Shown here: one piece after another, positions 44,023 to 52,844 of the stretch
How the letters are laid out: each line of letters opens with the position of its first letter
Numbering within the stretch: the stretch's first letter is position 1
From: Pseudomonas triclosanedens
Lineage (GTDB): Bacteria; Pseudomonadota; Gammaproteobacteria; Pseudomonadales; Pseudomonadaceae
Assembly: GCF_026686735.1 (NCBI RefSeq)
Contig: NZ_CP113432.1
Coordinates: 4,949,001-5,013,000, forward strand
DNA length: 64,000 nucleotides
Direction: 5' to 3'
Program-made: the position numbers and the translations under genes
Notes under the pieces: generated by a model
What the model was told of the DNA's origin: nothing
What the model saw: only the letters and a program-made list of their open reading frames with translations
Databases searched by the model: none

Positions 44023-44610
44023 TCAGCGCTGGTTCAGCGTCTGGCCGATGGTCGGGTCCTTGAATACACGGTTCAGCGCATCGCTGAGCACATCGCTGAC
44101 CAGCTTGGTATTGGTAGCCTGGTTCGGCGCCATGCCGAAACGCTGGTTCAGTGCTGCGCCGTAGCGGCCGCTGTAGCGACGCTGATTGTTCTGCACATCG
44201 ACCCGGAAGGTCGCGCCAATGTCGGCCTCGGTCACATAAACGCCATCCTTGGGCGACTGATACTTCAGTTCGGCCAGGGTCAGGGTCAGTTGCGGAGCGT
44301 TGTAGGCGTTGGCCGAAGGCGTGAAGCCCAGCAGGCGAACGGCAGTCTCGGCCTGCAACTGCAGCTTGGGAATGACATCCTGGCTGCGCACGGTGAGCTG
44401 ACTGGTTTCGGAGTACAGGCCGCCACGAGTACCCAGCGCGGTGCTGGCGCGACCGTCGACGACCTTGACCACCACCGGCTGGCCCTGGCCAACGGCAGTG
44501 ACGGGTCCCTTGAACTCAGGGTCCGGATTGAGTTGTTGCGGGCTGAGCGCGCAGCCGGTAAGGGTCAGGCTTGCGGTAGCGATCAGGCTGAGCAACAGGC
44601 GATGCAGCAT
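44023..44610 (-). CDS. YajG family lipoprotein
   Basis: A 195-residue lipoprotein. The signal peptide ends in the lipobox LTGC (Cys20). VVVKVVDGRASTALGTRGGL and LGFTPSANAYNAPQLTLTLA mark the YajG family. The C-terminus (KLVSDVLSDALNRVFKDP) is helical. GGAG lies 8 nt before this ATG; the Met two codons earlier is too close. Function unknown; outer-membrane or periplasmic location is likely. Confidence 0.87.
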   Translation of the reverse strand: MLHRLLLSLIATASLTLTGCALSPQQLNPDPEFKGPVTAVGQGQPVVVKVVDGRASTALGTRGGLYSETSQLTVRSQDVIPKLQLQAETAVRLLGFTPSANAYNAPQLTLTLAELKYQSPKDGVYVTEADIGATFRVDVQNNQRRYSGRYGAALNQRFGMAPNQATNTKLVSDVLSDALNRVFKDPTIGQTLNQR

Positions 44611-44848
44611 GCTCATCTCTCCAAAGGGTTGGCCACGAATGGCCGGAAGTATACCGGCCGTCAGCGCGAGCAGATAGCGCTTGGCCATTTGACGCAACGC
44701 ACACTCTCAGGGTTCCCCTCCAGCGCCTCCACGTGCGGCCTTGACCGACCTTGGGGCAAGTCGCACCACGACGGGGCGAAAAACGCCAATCAAGGGGAAA
44801 TGCCTCGGAAAAAAGTCTAAGGTGCAGGGCTTTTTTTTTGTTTCGCCG

Positions 44849-44871
44849 TTATAATCGCCCCCCGATTATAA
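44849..44871. promoter_or_regulatory. Palindrome with -10-like arms
   Basis: TTATAATCG, loop CCCCC, CGATTATAA: a perfect 9-bp inverted repeat whose arms place TATAAT on both strands. It may be a bidirectional core promoter or the 5' hairpin of a transcript. Neither side has a convincing -35 at 16-18 bp. Confidence 0.4.
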
Positions 44872-45131
44872 GGACGCCTCCTGGTCGGGCCCCGCACGAT
44901 GCCGACACACCGTGTCTCGCCTCTGCCACCCCTCAAAGAGAGTCGCCACTCGCCTCGGTCACTGGCCGGCGCGTTTTGTACGTTCGTTGCGCAGAAGACT
45001 TGGCAAGGATGCAGCCGCCCACTCCGCACGGAGACCGGACCGGCCCGCAACGACGATCCCCTTTGAGTTTCACGACTCCATAAGAGCGTGATTTGAAGGT
45101 TTTTCACTACTTCACGAGAGTGTGGCGAGCA

Positions 45132-45218
45132 ATGAAGAGTTTTGCGTCGGTAGCAGCACCATTAACGTCTGACCCCGCAGCACTGAATCGCTTTTTCGGC
45201 ACCGGAAGCCGCGCATAA
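45132..45218 (+). CDS. Possible 28-aa leader peptide before mqo
   Basis: A short frame in the mqo leader, MKSFASVAAPLTSDPAALNR plus eight more residues. The ribosome site is poor (GGCGAG about 4 nt away). No run of regulatory codons is obvious. It may be chance. Confidence 0.2.
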   Translation: MKSFASVAAPLTSDPAALNRFFGTGSRA

Positions 45219-45415
45219 GCGCCCACCCGGATGCACTAGTGGATGTCCGCCGCGGACTGCCGAGCGAAGGTGCGCAACTCCCCTCCTCCGATCCCGCCCG
45301 AGACATTCGCGAAAGGTCCATGCGACCTGAGAAGAATTCGGACATGCGGCCTGCGCGCAAAGAGCGCCCAGCCCTTGTCACAACTGGCTGCTGATAGTTT
45401 TCTGGAGACGCGTTA

Positions 45416-46909
45416 ATGGCGCAGAACGAAATCGAATCGATGGATGTGCTGCTGGTAGGCGCCGGCATCATGAGCGCAACCCTGGCTGTCCTGCTCAAGG
45501 AAGTCGATCCGGGCGTGAAGCTGGAGATCGTCGAACTGCAGGAGTCCGGAGCCGTCGAGAGTTCCAACCCCTGGAACAACGCCGGCACAGGCCACGCCGG
45601 TCTCTGCGAGCTGAACTACACCCCGCAGGCGGCCGACGGCTCGATCGACATCAAGAAGGCGGTGAACATCAACGCCCAGTTCGAGGTGTCCAAGCAGTTC
45701 TGGGCCTACCTGACCGGCAAGGAAGCCTTCGGCGCACCGCGCAACTTCATCAACCCCGTTCCGCACATGAGCTTCGTGCGCGGCAAGGATATTCCCTTCC
45801 TGAAGAAGCGTCATGAGCTGCTCAGCCAGCACCACGCTTTCTCCTCGATGGAATACACCGAGGACCGCACGAAGATCGCCGAGTGGGCACCGCTGACCAT
45901 GCCGGGCCGCCCGGCCGACGAGCAGGTCGCGATGACCCGCGTGGAAAGCGGCACCGACGTCAACTTCGGCGCGCTGACCAACCAGCTGCTGGGCTACCTG
46001 GGCAGCCGCGAAGGCAGCACCGTTCGCTACTTCCAGAAGGTCGTCGGCCTCGAGCGCATCGGCGACGGCTGGCTGGTCGACATCAAGAACACCCAGTCCG
46101 GCGAGTCCCGCAAGATCAAGGCGAAGTTCGTCTTCCTCGGCGCCGGCGGCGGCGCGTTGCCGCTGCTGCAGATGTCCGGCATCCCGGAAAGCAAGGGCTT
46201 CGGCGGCTTCCCGGTCAGCGGCCAGTGGCTGCGCTGCGACAACCCCGAGGTGGTCAAGCACCACCAGGCCAAGGTCTACAGCCAGGCCGAGGTGGGCGCC
46301 CCGCCGATGTCCGTGCCGCACCTGGACACCCGTGTAGTCGATGGCAAGAAGTCCCTGCTGTTCGGACCCTACGCCGGTTTCTCCACCAAGTTCCTGCGCC
46401 ACGGCTCGTTCCTCGACCTGCCGCTCTCGGTGCGCACCAGCAACCTGCTGCCGATGCTCGCCGTGGCTCGTGACAACATGGACCTCACCCGCTACCTGGT
46501 GAAGGAAGTCATGCAGTCCATGGACCAGCGCATCGAAGCCCTGCGCAAGTTCTACCCCGAGCTGAACCCGGCCGACTGGCGCCTCGAAACCGCCGGCCAG
46601 CGCGTGCAGATCATCAAGAAGGATCCGAAGAAAGGCGGCATCCTGCAGTTCGGCACCGAACTGGTGGCGGCGCAGGACGGCAGCATCGCAGCCCTGCTCG
46701 GCGCTTCGCCGGGCGCCTCGGTCACCGTGTCGATCATGCTGGGCCTGCTGGAGCGCTGCTTCCCCGAGCGCTACAAATCGGCCGAGTGGACCGCGAAGCT
46801 CAAAGAGATCTTCCCGGCCCGCGAGAAGCAACTGGAAACCGACGCCGCGCTATACCGCGAAGTCAACCAGATGACCGCCGACCGTCTGCAGATCGTCGCC
46901 GCATCCTGA
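45416..46909 (+). CDS. mqo: Malate:quinone oxidoreductase
   Basis: A 497-residue FAD-dependent peripheral membrane enzyme oxidising malate to oxaloacetate and passing electrons to quinone. The dinucleotide motif is [19 protein letters not shown] (residues 11-29). [20 protein letters not shown] is the Mqo signature. [15 protein letters not shown] and [17 protein letters not shown] are further family blocks. GGAG lies 8 nt before the ATG. It replaces NAD-malate dehydrogenase in pseudomonads and corresponds to mqoB (PA4640) by recalled synteny. A very long gene-free leader precedes it. Confidence 0.96.
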   Translation: MAQNEIESMDVLLVGAGIMSATLAVLLKEVDPGVKLEIVELQESGAVESSNPWNNAGTGHAGLCELNYTPQAADGSIDIKKAVNINAQFEVSKQFWAYLTGKEAFGAPRNFINPVPHMSFVRGKDIPFLKKRHELLSQHHAFSSMEYTEDRTKIAEWAPLTMPGRPADEQVAMTRVESGTDVNFGALTNQLLGYLGSREGSTVRYFQKVVGLERIGDGWLVDIKNTQSGESRKIKAKFVFLGAGGGALPLLQMSGIPESKGFGGFPVSGQWLRCDNPEVVKHHQAKVYSQAEVGAPPMSVPHLDTRVVDGKKSLLFGPYAGFSTKFLRHGSFLDLPLSVRTSNLLPMLAVARDNMDLTRYLVKEVMQSMDQRIEALRKFYPELNPADWRLETAGQRVQIIKKDPKKGGILQFGTELVAAQDGSIAALLGASPGASVTVSIMLGLLERCFPERYKSAEWTAKLKEIFPAREKQLETDAALYREVNQMTADRLQIVAAS

Positions 46910-46922
46910 ACCTCGCGTTCAT

Positions 46923-46951
46923 GAAAAGGCCCGCCATCCGGCGGGCTTTTT
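46923..46951. terminator. Bidirectional terminator
   Basis: AAAAGGCCCGCC, loop ATCC, GGCGGGCTTTTT, between mqo and the convergent VOC gene. Confidence 0.9.
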
Positions 46952-46964
46952 CGTTTCCGCCCGC

Positions 46965-47366
46965 TCAGTGACAACTGACCATCCAGCCGACGCCGAAACG
47001 ATCGGTGAGCATGCCGAAGCGTTGCGCCCAGAAAGTCTTCTCCAGCGGCATCTCCACCCGCCCCTCCTCCGCCAGCGCAGCGAACGCCTGCTCCGCCGCG
47101 ACCACGCTGCGCAGTGCCAGATGCAGGGAAAACCCCTGGAAGGCAGCATTGTGTTCGCCGCGCCCATCGGAGAGAAACACGTCGGTTTCGCCGATTCGCA
47201 GGCTGGCGTGCATCACCTTGTCCAGCCAACCATCCGGGACTGGCGAGGGGCCGGGGGCTTCTTCATAACGCATCAGCGCGTTCAACTGAGCACCGACCGC
47301 ATGCTGGTAGAAGGCAATGGCCTCATCGGCGCGACCATGAAAAAACAGATAGGGCTGTACTTGCAC
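46965..47366 (-). CDS. VOC family protein (PhnB-like)
   Basis: A 133-residue glyoxalase/VOC-fold protein of the PhnB ('3-demethylubiquinone methyltransferase-like') subgroup. It shows QPYLFFHGRADEAIAFYQHA, then LMRYEEAPGPSP, FLSDGRGEHNAAFQGFSLHL and WAQRFGMLTDRFGVGWMV. I use the GTG at 47366 because GAGGA lies 7 nt upstream and the family begins here; the frame stays open further upstream. No function is established for this subgroup in pseudomonads. Confidence 0.85.
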   Translation of the reverse strand: MQVQPYLFFHGRADEAIAFYQHAVGAQLNALMRYEEAPGPSPVPDGWLDKVMHASLRIGETDVFLSDGRGEHNAAFQGFSLHLALRSVVAAEQAFAALAEEGRVEMPLEKTFWAQRFGMLTDRFGVGWMVSCH

Positions 47367-47487
47367 GGCTTCGTCCTCGCCTTGTCGTATCGTTCTGGGG
47401 AGAAGTCTAGGCGGGGATTCGTAGAGATGTTCAGCGCTTAGTTGCTCCATGCCATCCGGCCTGGCGAGCGTCGCGGGCGCCCAAACG

Positions 47488-47514
47488 AAAAAGCCCGCAC
47501 AAGGCGGGCTTTTC
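47488..47514 (-). terminator. Terminator of the PA4642-family gene
   Basis: AAAAGCCCGC, loop ACAAG, GCGGGCTTTT, 17 nt past the stop of the leftward gene. Confidence 0.88.
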
Positions 47515-47530
47515 CAGGGACTCGATGCGA

Positions 47531-47818
47531 TCAGCCGCGAGCGGCCTTGATCACCTCGATGTAGGGCTCGGCCTGGCGCTGGTCCTGAATCAGAGCAATG
47601 AAGTCCTGGCCCTTGGCATCCTTGGCGTAGAGGTCGTAACCAGCCTCGACGAAGAAGCCGATGAAGCGCTCGAAGTCATCGATACGCAGACTGCGGTAGG
47701 CCTTGACCAGCTTGTGCAGGGACGGGGGAGTCCCGTCGGCCGGTTCCACGCCGAGGAACAGCTTGATGGCGTCGTCGTTGATTTCTTCGCCAATCACCTG
47801 CTTCTTGTCTTTACGCAT
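47531..47818 (-). CDS. PA4642 family protein
   Basis: A 95-residue soluble protein (MRKDKKQVIGEEINDDAIKL, SLHKLVKAYRSLRIDDFERF, ending QAEPYIEVIKAARG). This is the Pseudomonas family named after PA4642, function unknown. GAGAGAAGCGAG precedes the ATG. It is followed by a terminator and preceded by an exported protein gene in the same direction (87 bp). Confidence 0.85.
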   Translation of the reverse strand: MRKDKKQVIGEEINDDAIKLFLGVEPADGTPPSLHKLVKAYRSLRIDDFERFIGFFVEAGYDLYAKDAKGQDFIALIQDQRQAEPYIEVIKAARG

Positions 47819-47905
47819 CTCGCTTCTCTCTACGGCTGTCTCAGGGTTCGCGGCCCGCATCGGCACTCGCGGAGGCGGGAGTGTAACTCCGCCTGGCAAC
47901 GTGGC

Positions 47906-48391
47906 TCAACGCACACGTACCGCGCCGGTATGCAGATCGGCCCAGATATGGCCATTGGCATAGATGAGGAACTGCACATAGACGGTGCCGTTACGCAGCA
48001 GGTCCAGCAACTGCGGATAGGACGACTGCGGGTAGTAAAGGCTGAGCGTTCGCGTCTTGTCGTCGTAGGACGGTTTTTTCAGGCTCTTGCCTTCGGTGTC
48101 GAAGCTGACCAGCACCTGGCTGATCTGCGCGCCCTTGTTCAGCGGCTTGCCTTTCAGTCGCAACAGCGATGGCGTGGTGATCGGGATGGGCTGCTGGTTG
48201 GACTGGCGCTGATTGCCGAGCACCACGCTGTATTCGGTGACCTGCAGCAGTTGCTGCTGCTCCGCATCTCCCTGCCGCAGGCTGCCATCGTCGGGCGGAA
48301 GGAACTGGCCGTGCATCGGCGGCGCAGCCAGGGCCACCAACGGCAGACAAAGACCCAGCGCCAGCACGGCGCCCAGATTACGAACGGACAT
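47906..48391 (-). CDS. Exported protein of unknown function
   Basis: A 161-residue protein with a Sec signal peptide (LGAVLALGLCLPLVALAA, cleaved before APPMHGQF). The mature part includes QQLLQVTEYSVVLGNQRQSN and LYYPQSSYPQLLDLLRNGTV, with no cysteine. No family recognised. GGAGG lies 5 nt before the ATG. By synteny it resembles PA4643. It is divergent from a LysR gene (134 bp). Confidence 0.78.
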   Translation of the reverse strand: MSVRNLGAVLALGLCLPLVALAAPPMHGQFLPPDDGSLRQGDAEQQQLLQVTEYSVVLGNQRQSNQQPIPITTPSLLRLKGKPLNKGAQISQVLVSFDTEGKSLKKPSYDDKTRTLSLYYPQSSYPQLLDLLRNGTVYVQFLIYANGHIWADLHTGAVRVR

Positions 48392-48525
48392 CTCTACCTC
48401 CGCAGAACAAGGCGAAGCACTCTAGCATGGGCCAGAAGCGCCACGACAGGCACGCATGGCGCGCCGGAGGATACATTGATAGCCTTCGACATATCGCCAC
48501 CCTTGCATCGAAAAGACCGCCCCGC

Positions 48526-49443
48526 ATGCTGCACAATGTTTCCGATCTCGACCTGCGCCTTCTGCGCATATTCGCCTGCGTCGTGCGCTGTGGCGGTTTC
48601 TCCGCCGCCCAGGGCGAGCTGGGCATGGGCCAGTCGACCATCAGCACGCATATCGCCAGCCTGGAAACGCGTCTCGGCTACCGCCTGTGCGAGCGCGGCA
48701 AGAGTGGGTTCCGCCTAACCGAAAAGGGCGAGCGAGTGCTCGAATATGCACAGTCCCTGTTCGCCGCACTGGGTAACTTCCGCGACCAGGCTCAATCGCT
48801 GGCCGGTCGACTGGTGGGCGAACTGCACATGGGCCTGGCGGACAATATCGCCACACTGCCAGATGCACGCATCCACCGGGCCCTGGCGCGCCTCAACCGC
48901 CGCGATCAGGACGTACGCCTGCATTTTCTCATCGAGTCATCCAGCGAACTGGAACGCCTGGTGCTCAATGGCCGCCTGCACCTGGCCATCGCCTGCTTCA
49001 GCCGACGCCTGCCAAACCTGCGCTACGAAGCCCTGTACCACGAGCGCGTAGCGGTGTTCTGCGGGCGTGAACATCCGCTCTACGACAAGTGCGTGAGCGA
49101 CCCCGGCGAACTGGAGCGCTGCAACTGGATCCAGCACGGTTATGCGGTGGCCGATGTCCAATTGCCGGCCGATCCACAGCGCAGCACGGCTTTCGCCCAG
49201 CACATGGAAGCAGTGCTCCACGCGGTGCGCGCCGGCACGCACCTGGGCTACCTGCCGACCCACTATGCCGAACACTGGGTCGAGCAGGGCGAAATGCGCG
49301 CGCTACTACCCGACCGGCTCGGCTACGGCATCACACACAGCCTGGTGGTACGCGACGAACCCGGACATAACGAAGCGCTCCAGGCGCTGGTGGAAGACCT
49401 GCGCCTGGAGCACCAGGCCGCATCGATCAACGCGGCGCGGTAA
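48526..49443 (+). CDS. LysR family transcriptional regulator
   Basis: A 305-residue LysR regulator. The HTH is LRLLRIFACVVRCGGFSAAQ with MGQSTISTHIASLETRL, and a full periplasmic-binding-like effector domain follows (GELHMGLADNIATL onward). The last 17 bp overlap the 3' end of the convergent aldehyde dehydrogenase gene. Its target is not evident; the exported-protein gene is divergent from it. The ATG at 48526 is in family register; the frame is open further upstream. Confidence 0.87.
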   Translation: MLHNVSDLDLRLLRIFACVVRCGGFSAAQGELGMGQSTISTHIASLETRLGYRLCERGKSGFRLTEKGERVLEYAQSLFAALGNFRDQAQSLAGRLVGELHMGLADNIATLPDARIHRALARLNRRDQDVRLHFLIESSSELERLVLNGRLHLAIACFSRRLPNLRYEALYHERVAVFCGREHPLYDKCVSDPGELERCNWIQHGYAVADVQLPADPQRSTAFAQHMEAVLHAVRAGTHLGYLPTHYAEHWVEQGEMRALLPDRLGYGITHSLVVRDEPGHNEALQALVEDLRLEHQAASINAAR

Positions 49444-50851
49444 TGTGCTTGATGTCGAAGAACGCCGACAGGCCCCACGGGCCAAGCTCGCGCCCGATAC
49501 CGCTGCGCTTGCCCCCGCCCCAGGAAGTCTGAGGGAACACGACCTGCGGCGAGTTCAGCCAGACATGGCCCGCCTCCAGCCGCTCGGCGACCCGCTGGGC
49601 ACGGTCCCGGTCAGCGCTGCAGACGGTCGCCGCCAGGGCGAAATCGCTGTCGTTGGCCTGACGCAGTGCATCCGCCTCGTCGCTGAAGCGGCGCACGCAA
49701 AGTACCGGGCCGAAGATTTCCTCGCGCCAAAGGCGGCTTTCCGCCGGTACGTCTACATAGACGGTCGGGCGGATGAACCAGCCCTCTCCCGCCTCGCCAC
49801 CCGCGACACACTCCAGCCCCTCGTCGCGGGCTACCGCGAAGTAATCGAGCACCTTGCGGTACTGCGCCTGGCTGGTCATCGGCCCCATGTCGGTTTCGCC
49901 CAGCAGCGGATTGCCAACGCGCAGCCCTTCTACCGCGGCCGCAAGCCTCGCCAGCAAAGCATCGGCGATGGAGTCCTGCACCAGCAGCCGCGATGTGGCG
50001 GAGCACATCTGCCCAGCATTCCAGTAGATACCGGCGATGATCCACTGCACCGCTTCGTCCAGGTCGCAGTCCTCGAACACCAGGATCGGCGATTTGCCCC
50101 CCAGCTCCAGGCCGACCGGCAGCGTGCGTGTCGCGGCGGCCTCCATCACCTTGCGGCCCACCGCGTTGCTGCCGGTGAAAGAAAGCTTGGCGATGGCCGG
50201 GCTGGAACACAGCGCTGCGCCTGCATCGGCGAGACCCGGCACAAGATTCAGCACACCGGCAGGCAGCCCGATGGCATCGGCGATCTCGCCCAGTACCAGT
50301 TCGATCAGCGGGGTGATTTCCGAAGGCTTGAGCACCACGGTGCAACCCGCCGCCAGGGCCGGCGCGACCTTCCAGGCGCTGGTCACCAGCGGGAAGTTCC
50401 ACGGCACGATCAGGCCGACCACGCCAATCGGTTCGAAGCGGGTCAGGGAGCGGAAGCCTGCGTCCGGCAGCACAACCTCGGCGTTCTGTCGCGCATCCAG
50501 TTGGTCCGCCAGCTCGGCATAGTAGGAGAACGTGGCGATGGCATCGCCGATATCGATCTCGGCTTCCAGGCGCGGCTTGCCGCTGGCCCGCATCTGCAGC
50601 GAGATAAGCGCTTCGCGGCGGGCTTCCAACTGTTCTGCGAAGGCACGCAGGTAGCCGGCGCGCTCGGCGGCACTGGTCAGGCGCCAGGTAGAGAAGGCGT
50701 TGCGCGCGGCCGTCACGGCACGCTCGACATCGGAAACGCCAGCGCAGGCGACTTCCGGCAAAGCTTCACGGGTGGATGGGTCGATCGGGCGCAGGACTGC
50801 GCCGCTGTCGGCAACCTGCCATTGGCCATCGATATAGAGGAGACGAGACAT
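49427..50851 (-). CDS. Aldehyde dehydrogenase (NAD(P)+)
   Basis: A 474-residue aldehyde dehydrogenase. The catalytic Cys is in NAGQMCSATSR, the general base Glu in VGLELGGKSPI, and the conserved Asn in IVPWNFPLVT. KPSEITPLIELVL marks the cofactor site. The overall sequence resembles betaine/4-aminobutyraldehyde-type enzymes without the features that would define one. It overlaps the LysR gene by 17 bp tail to tail. About 160 bp of free DNA precede it. Confidence 0.92.
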   Translation of the reverse strand: MSRLLYIDGQWQVADSGAVLRPIDPSTREALPEVACAGVSDVERAVTAARNAFSTWRLTSAAERAGYLRAFAEQLEARREALISLQMRASGKPRLEAEIDIGDAIATFSYYAELADQLDARQNAEVVLPDAGFRSLTRFEPIGVVGLIVPWNFPLVTSAWKVAPALAAGCTVVLKPSEITPLIELVLGEIADAIGLPAGVLNLVPGLADAGAALCSSPAIAKLSFTGSNAVGRKVMEAAATRTLPVGLELGGKSPILVFEDCDLDEAVQWIIAGIYWNAGQMCSATSRLLVQDSIADALLARLAAAVEGLRVGNPLLGETDMGPMTSQAQYRKVLDYFAVARDEGLECVAGGEAGEGWFIRPTVYVDVPAESRLWREEIFGPVLCVRRFSDEADALRQANDSDFALAATVCSADRDRAQRVAERLEAGHVWLNSPQVVFPQTSWGGGKRSGIGRELGPWGLSAFFDIKHITAPR

Positions 50852-51011
50852 GCAAACCCTCGGGCGATTTCAGTGAAGGTCCCAGGATAGGCAGGGTAAG
50901 CATCGTCAAAAATGCACGTTAACCCATGCACGCATCGACCCAGCTCGATGTGTGGCGATTGCTTTCGGTGCGGTGCAAACCTATCGCGGCCTTTCCCACC
51001 TCAGCGCAGAA

Positions 51012-51488
51012 TCAGGCGGGGAACTGCGAACGCATCCAGGCCAGGTATTCCACCGCACCCGGCTCGCCCTCACGCGGTGCCCACTGGCCACGCTCGTCCT
51101 CGGCCAGCGGCAGGAATGGGCCGGCCTTGGCTTCGAACATCACGCTGTCCGGTTCCAGCGCCAGGATGGCATGGAAGGTGCCCGGCGGCAGATCGACGCC
51201 GATGCACTCTCCGCCGACACGCAACTCGCGGGTCGCCAGCAACTCGCCAGTCTCGGAGAAGATCAGCAGCCCCAGCGCGCCCTTTACCACCAGCAGGCTC
51301 TCGGCCTTGTCGGGGTGGCGGTGGCAATGCGGCGGGATATAGCTGTCCGGTTGCAGCGCGTTGAGCAAACGGTGGCAGGGCTCAGCGAGATCGTGAAAAT
51401 TGTGGTTCTGCCGCCGCCGGGGATTGGCGGCGGCCTTGGCGGCAACCTCATCGAACAGTGCGTCATCGAGGAAGCGCGGGCCACTCAT
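51012..51488 (-). CDS. WbuC family cupin metalloprotein
   Basis: A 158-residue cupin of the WbuC family. The metal motif is IPPHCHRHPDKAESLLVVKG (two His and a Glu), with a later His in LPPGTFHAILALEPDS. RRRQNHNFHDLAEPCHRLLN is the family's N-terminal block. WbuC proteins occur in O-antigen clusters but this copy is next to hpt. The gene starts 1 nt after the hpt stop and is clearly cotranscribed with it. Function unknown. Confidence 0.86.
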   Translation of the reverse strand: MSGPRFLDDALFDEVAAKAAANPRRRQNHNFHDLAEPCHRLLNALQPDSYIPPHCHRHPDKAESLLVVKGALGLLIFSETGELLATRELRVGGECIGVDLPPGTFHAILALEPDSVMFEAKAGPFLPLAEDERGQWAPREGEPGAVEYLAWMRSQFPA

Positions 51489-51489
51489 G

Positions 51490-52047
51490 TCAGAGCCCCT
51501 TGACCGCGAAGATGCCGGCGGCGTTGCGCCAGTAGCCCTTGTAGTCCATGCCGTAGCCGAAGATGTAGCGATCGACGCAGGACAATCCGACATAGTCGGC
51601 CTTAAGGTCCGGGCGGGCCTTGCGATCATGGTCCTTGTCGATCAGCACGGCAGTGTGCACGCGCTTGGCGCCGGCATGCTTGCAGAAGTCGATGATCGCC
51701 GAGAGGGTATGCCCTTCGTCGAGGATGTCGTCGATGATCAGTACTTCGCGGTCGATGAAGGAGATTTCCGGCTTGGCCTTCCAGAACAACTCGCCACCAG
51801 TGGTCTCGTTGCGGTAACGGGTCGCATGCAGGTAGGACGCCTCCAGCGGGAAGTTCAGCAGAGGAAGCAGCTTGCCAGAGAAGATCAGGCCGCCGTTCAT
51901 CACACAGAATACAACCGGGTTGGCCTCGGCCAGCGAACCATTGATGGCCTCTGCCACACGGGCGATAGCGGCCTCGACCTCGGCATTTGTGTAAAGGCAG
52001 TCGGCTTCGGCCATGACTTGGCGGATGTGCGCGAGATCGACGGACAT
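51490..52047 (-). CDS. hpt: Hypoxanthine-guanine phosphoribosyltransferase
   Basis: A 185-residue purine salvage enzyme using PRPP to make IMP or GMP from hypoxanthine or guanine. The PRPP loop is [30 protein letters not shown] is the pyrophosphate loop and [20 protein letters not shown] the flexible C-terminal block. GGAGAG lies 5 nt before the ATG. It is divergent from upp, so purine and pyrimidine salvage genes share one intergenic region. Confidence 0.93.
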   Translation of the reverse strand: MSVDLAHIRQVMAEADCLYTNAEVEAAIARVAEAINGSLAEANPVVFCVMNGGLIFSGKLLPLLNFPLEASYLHATRYRNETTGGELFWKAKPEISFIDREVLIIDDILDEGHTLSAIIDFCKHAGAKRVHTAVLIDKDHDRKARPDLKADYVGLSCVDRYIFGYGMDYKGYWRNAAGIFAVKGL

Positions 52048-52141
52048 GGGGGCTCTCCGGTGAAAAAGTGCGCAAAGGTACCTATCGGCGTGCCGTGGAG
52101 CAAGGGCTACCAGACGAAACTCGCCAACAATCGTGGCCCAA

Positions 52142-52178
52142 GGTAGCTAGGATGGATTACGCTACCGCAATTTTTTTG
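52142..52178 (+). promoter_or_regulatory. upp leader: possible UTP-sensitive start or attenuator
   Basis: GGTAGC and GCTACC (52142-52147, 52161-52166) bracket a 13-nt loop, then GCAATTTTTTTG gives a T7 tract 25 nt before the upp ATG. E. coli upp is controlled by reiterative transcription at a GATTTTTTTTG start. The same sequence could alternatively act as an intrinsic-terminator-like attenuator. Confidence 0.45.
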
Positions 52179-52202
52179 CCAGCCCGTCCGGAGACCCCGT
52201 CC

Positions 52203-52841
52203 ATGCCCGTACTCGAGATCCGCCACCCCCTGATCCGCCACAAGATCGGTCTGATGCGCCGCCATGACATCAGCACCAAGAATTTCCGTGAGCTGGCCCA
52301 GGAAGTAGGTGCCCTGCTGACCTACGAAGCGACCAAGGACCTGCCGCTGGAGAACTACGAGATCGAGGGCTGGGCCGGTGCCGTACAGGTGGAAAAGATC
52401 GCCGGCAAGAAGATCACCGTAGTACCGATCCTGCGCGCCGGCATCGGCATGCTGGACGGCGTGCTCAGCCTGATTCCGGGCGCCAAGGTCAGCGCCGTGG
52501 GCGTTGCACGCAACGAGGAAACCCTGGAGGCGCACACCTACCTGGAAAAGCTGGCGCCGGACATCGCCGAGCGCCGCTCGCTCATCATCGACCCAATGCT
52601 GGCAACCGGCGGTTCGATGGTCGCGACCATCGACCTGCTCAAGCGCGCCGGCTGCAAGGAAATCCGCGCAATGGTGCTGGTGGCGGCGCCAGAAGGGATC
52701 AAGGCGGTCAACGATGCGCATCCGGACGTGCTCATCTATACCGCTTCGATCGACGAGCGCCTCAACGAGAACGGCTACATCATGCCCGGCCTCGGCGATG
52801 CCGGTGACAAGATCTTCGGCACCAAGCAGAAGGACACCTGA
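52203..52841 (+). CDS. upp: Uracil phosphoribosyltransferase
   Basis: A 212-residue enzyme making UMP from uracil and PRPP. It opens [19 protein letters not shown], and the PRPP loop [12 protein letters not shown] and the C-terminal uracil-binding [12 protein letters not shown] are diagnostic. GGAG lies 9 nt before the ATG. It is cotranscribed with uraA 3 bp downstream. The leader contains a T7 tract that may link transcription to UTP level. Confidence 0.97.
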   Translation: MPVLEIRHPLIRHKIGLMRRHDISTKNFRELAQEVGALLTYEATKDLPLENYEIEGWAGAVQVEKIAGKKITVVPILRAGIGMLDGVLSLIPGAKVSAVGVARNEETLEAHTYLEKLAPDIAERRSLIIDPMLATGGSMVATIDLLKRAGCKEIRAMVLVAAPEGIKAVNDAHPDVLIYTASIDERLNENGYIMPGLGDAGDKIFGTKQKDT

Positions 52842-52844
52842 TTC

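Larger units (their letters stand above)
44611..45415. other. 805-bp gene-poor leader upstream of mqo
   Basis: No recognised protein gene. From left to right it holds a T9 tract (44831-44839), a 23-bp perfect palindrome with TATAAT in each arm (44849-44871), an AT-richer part (about 45050-45210) with a short possible leader peptide, and the mqo Shine-Dalgarno. A long regulated 5' leader or a small RNA is possible. Confidence 0.5.

Noticed and set aside
44831..44839. T9 tract as an intrinsic terminator
   Set aside because: The preceding bases do not form a GC-rich stem, so I treat it as part of the mqo leader instead.
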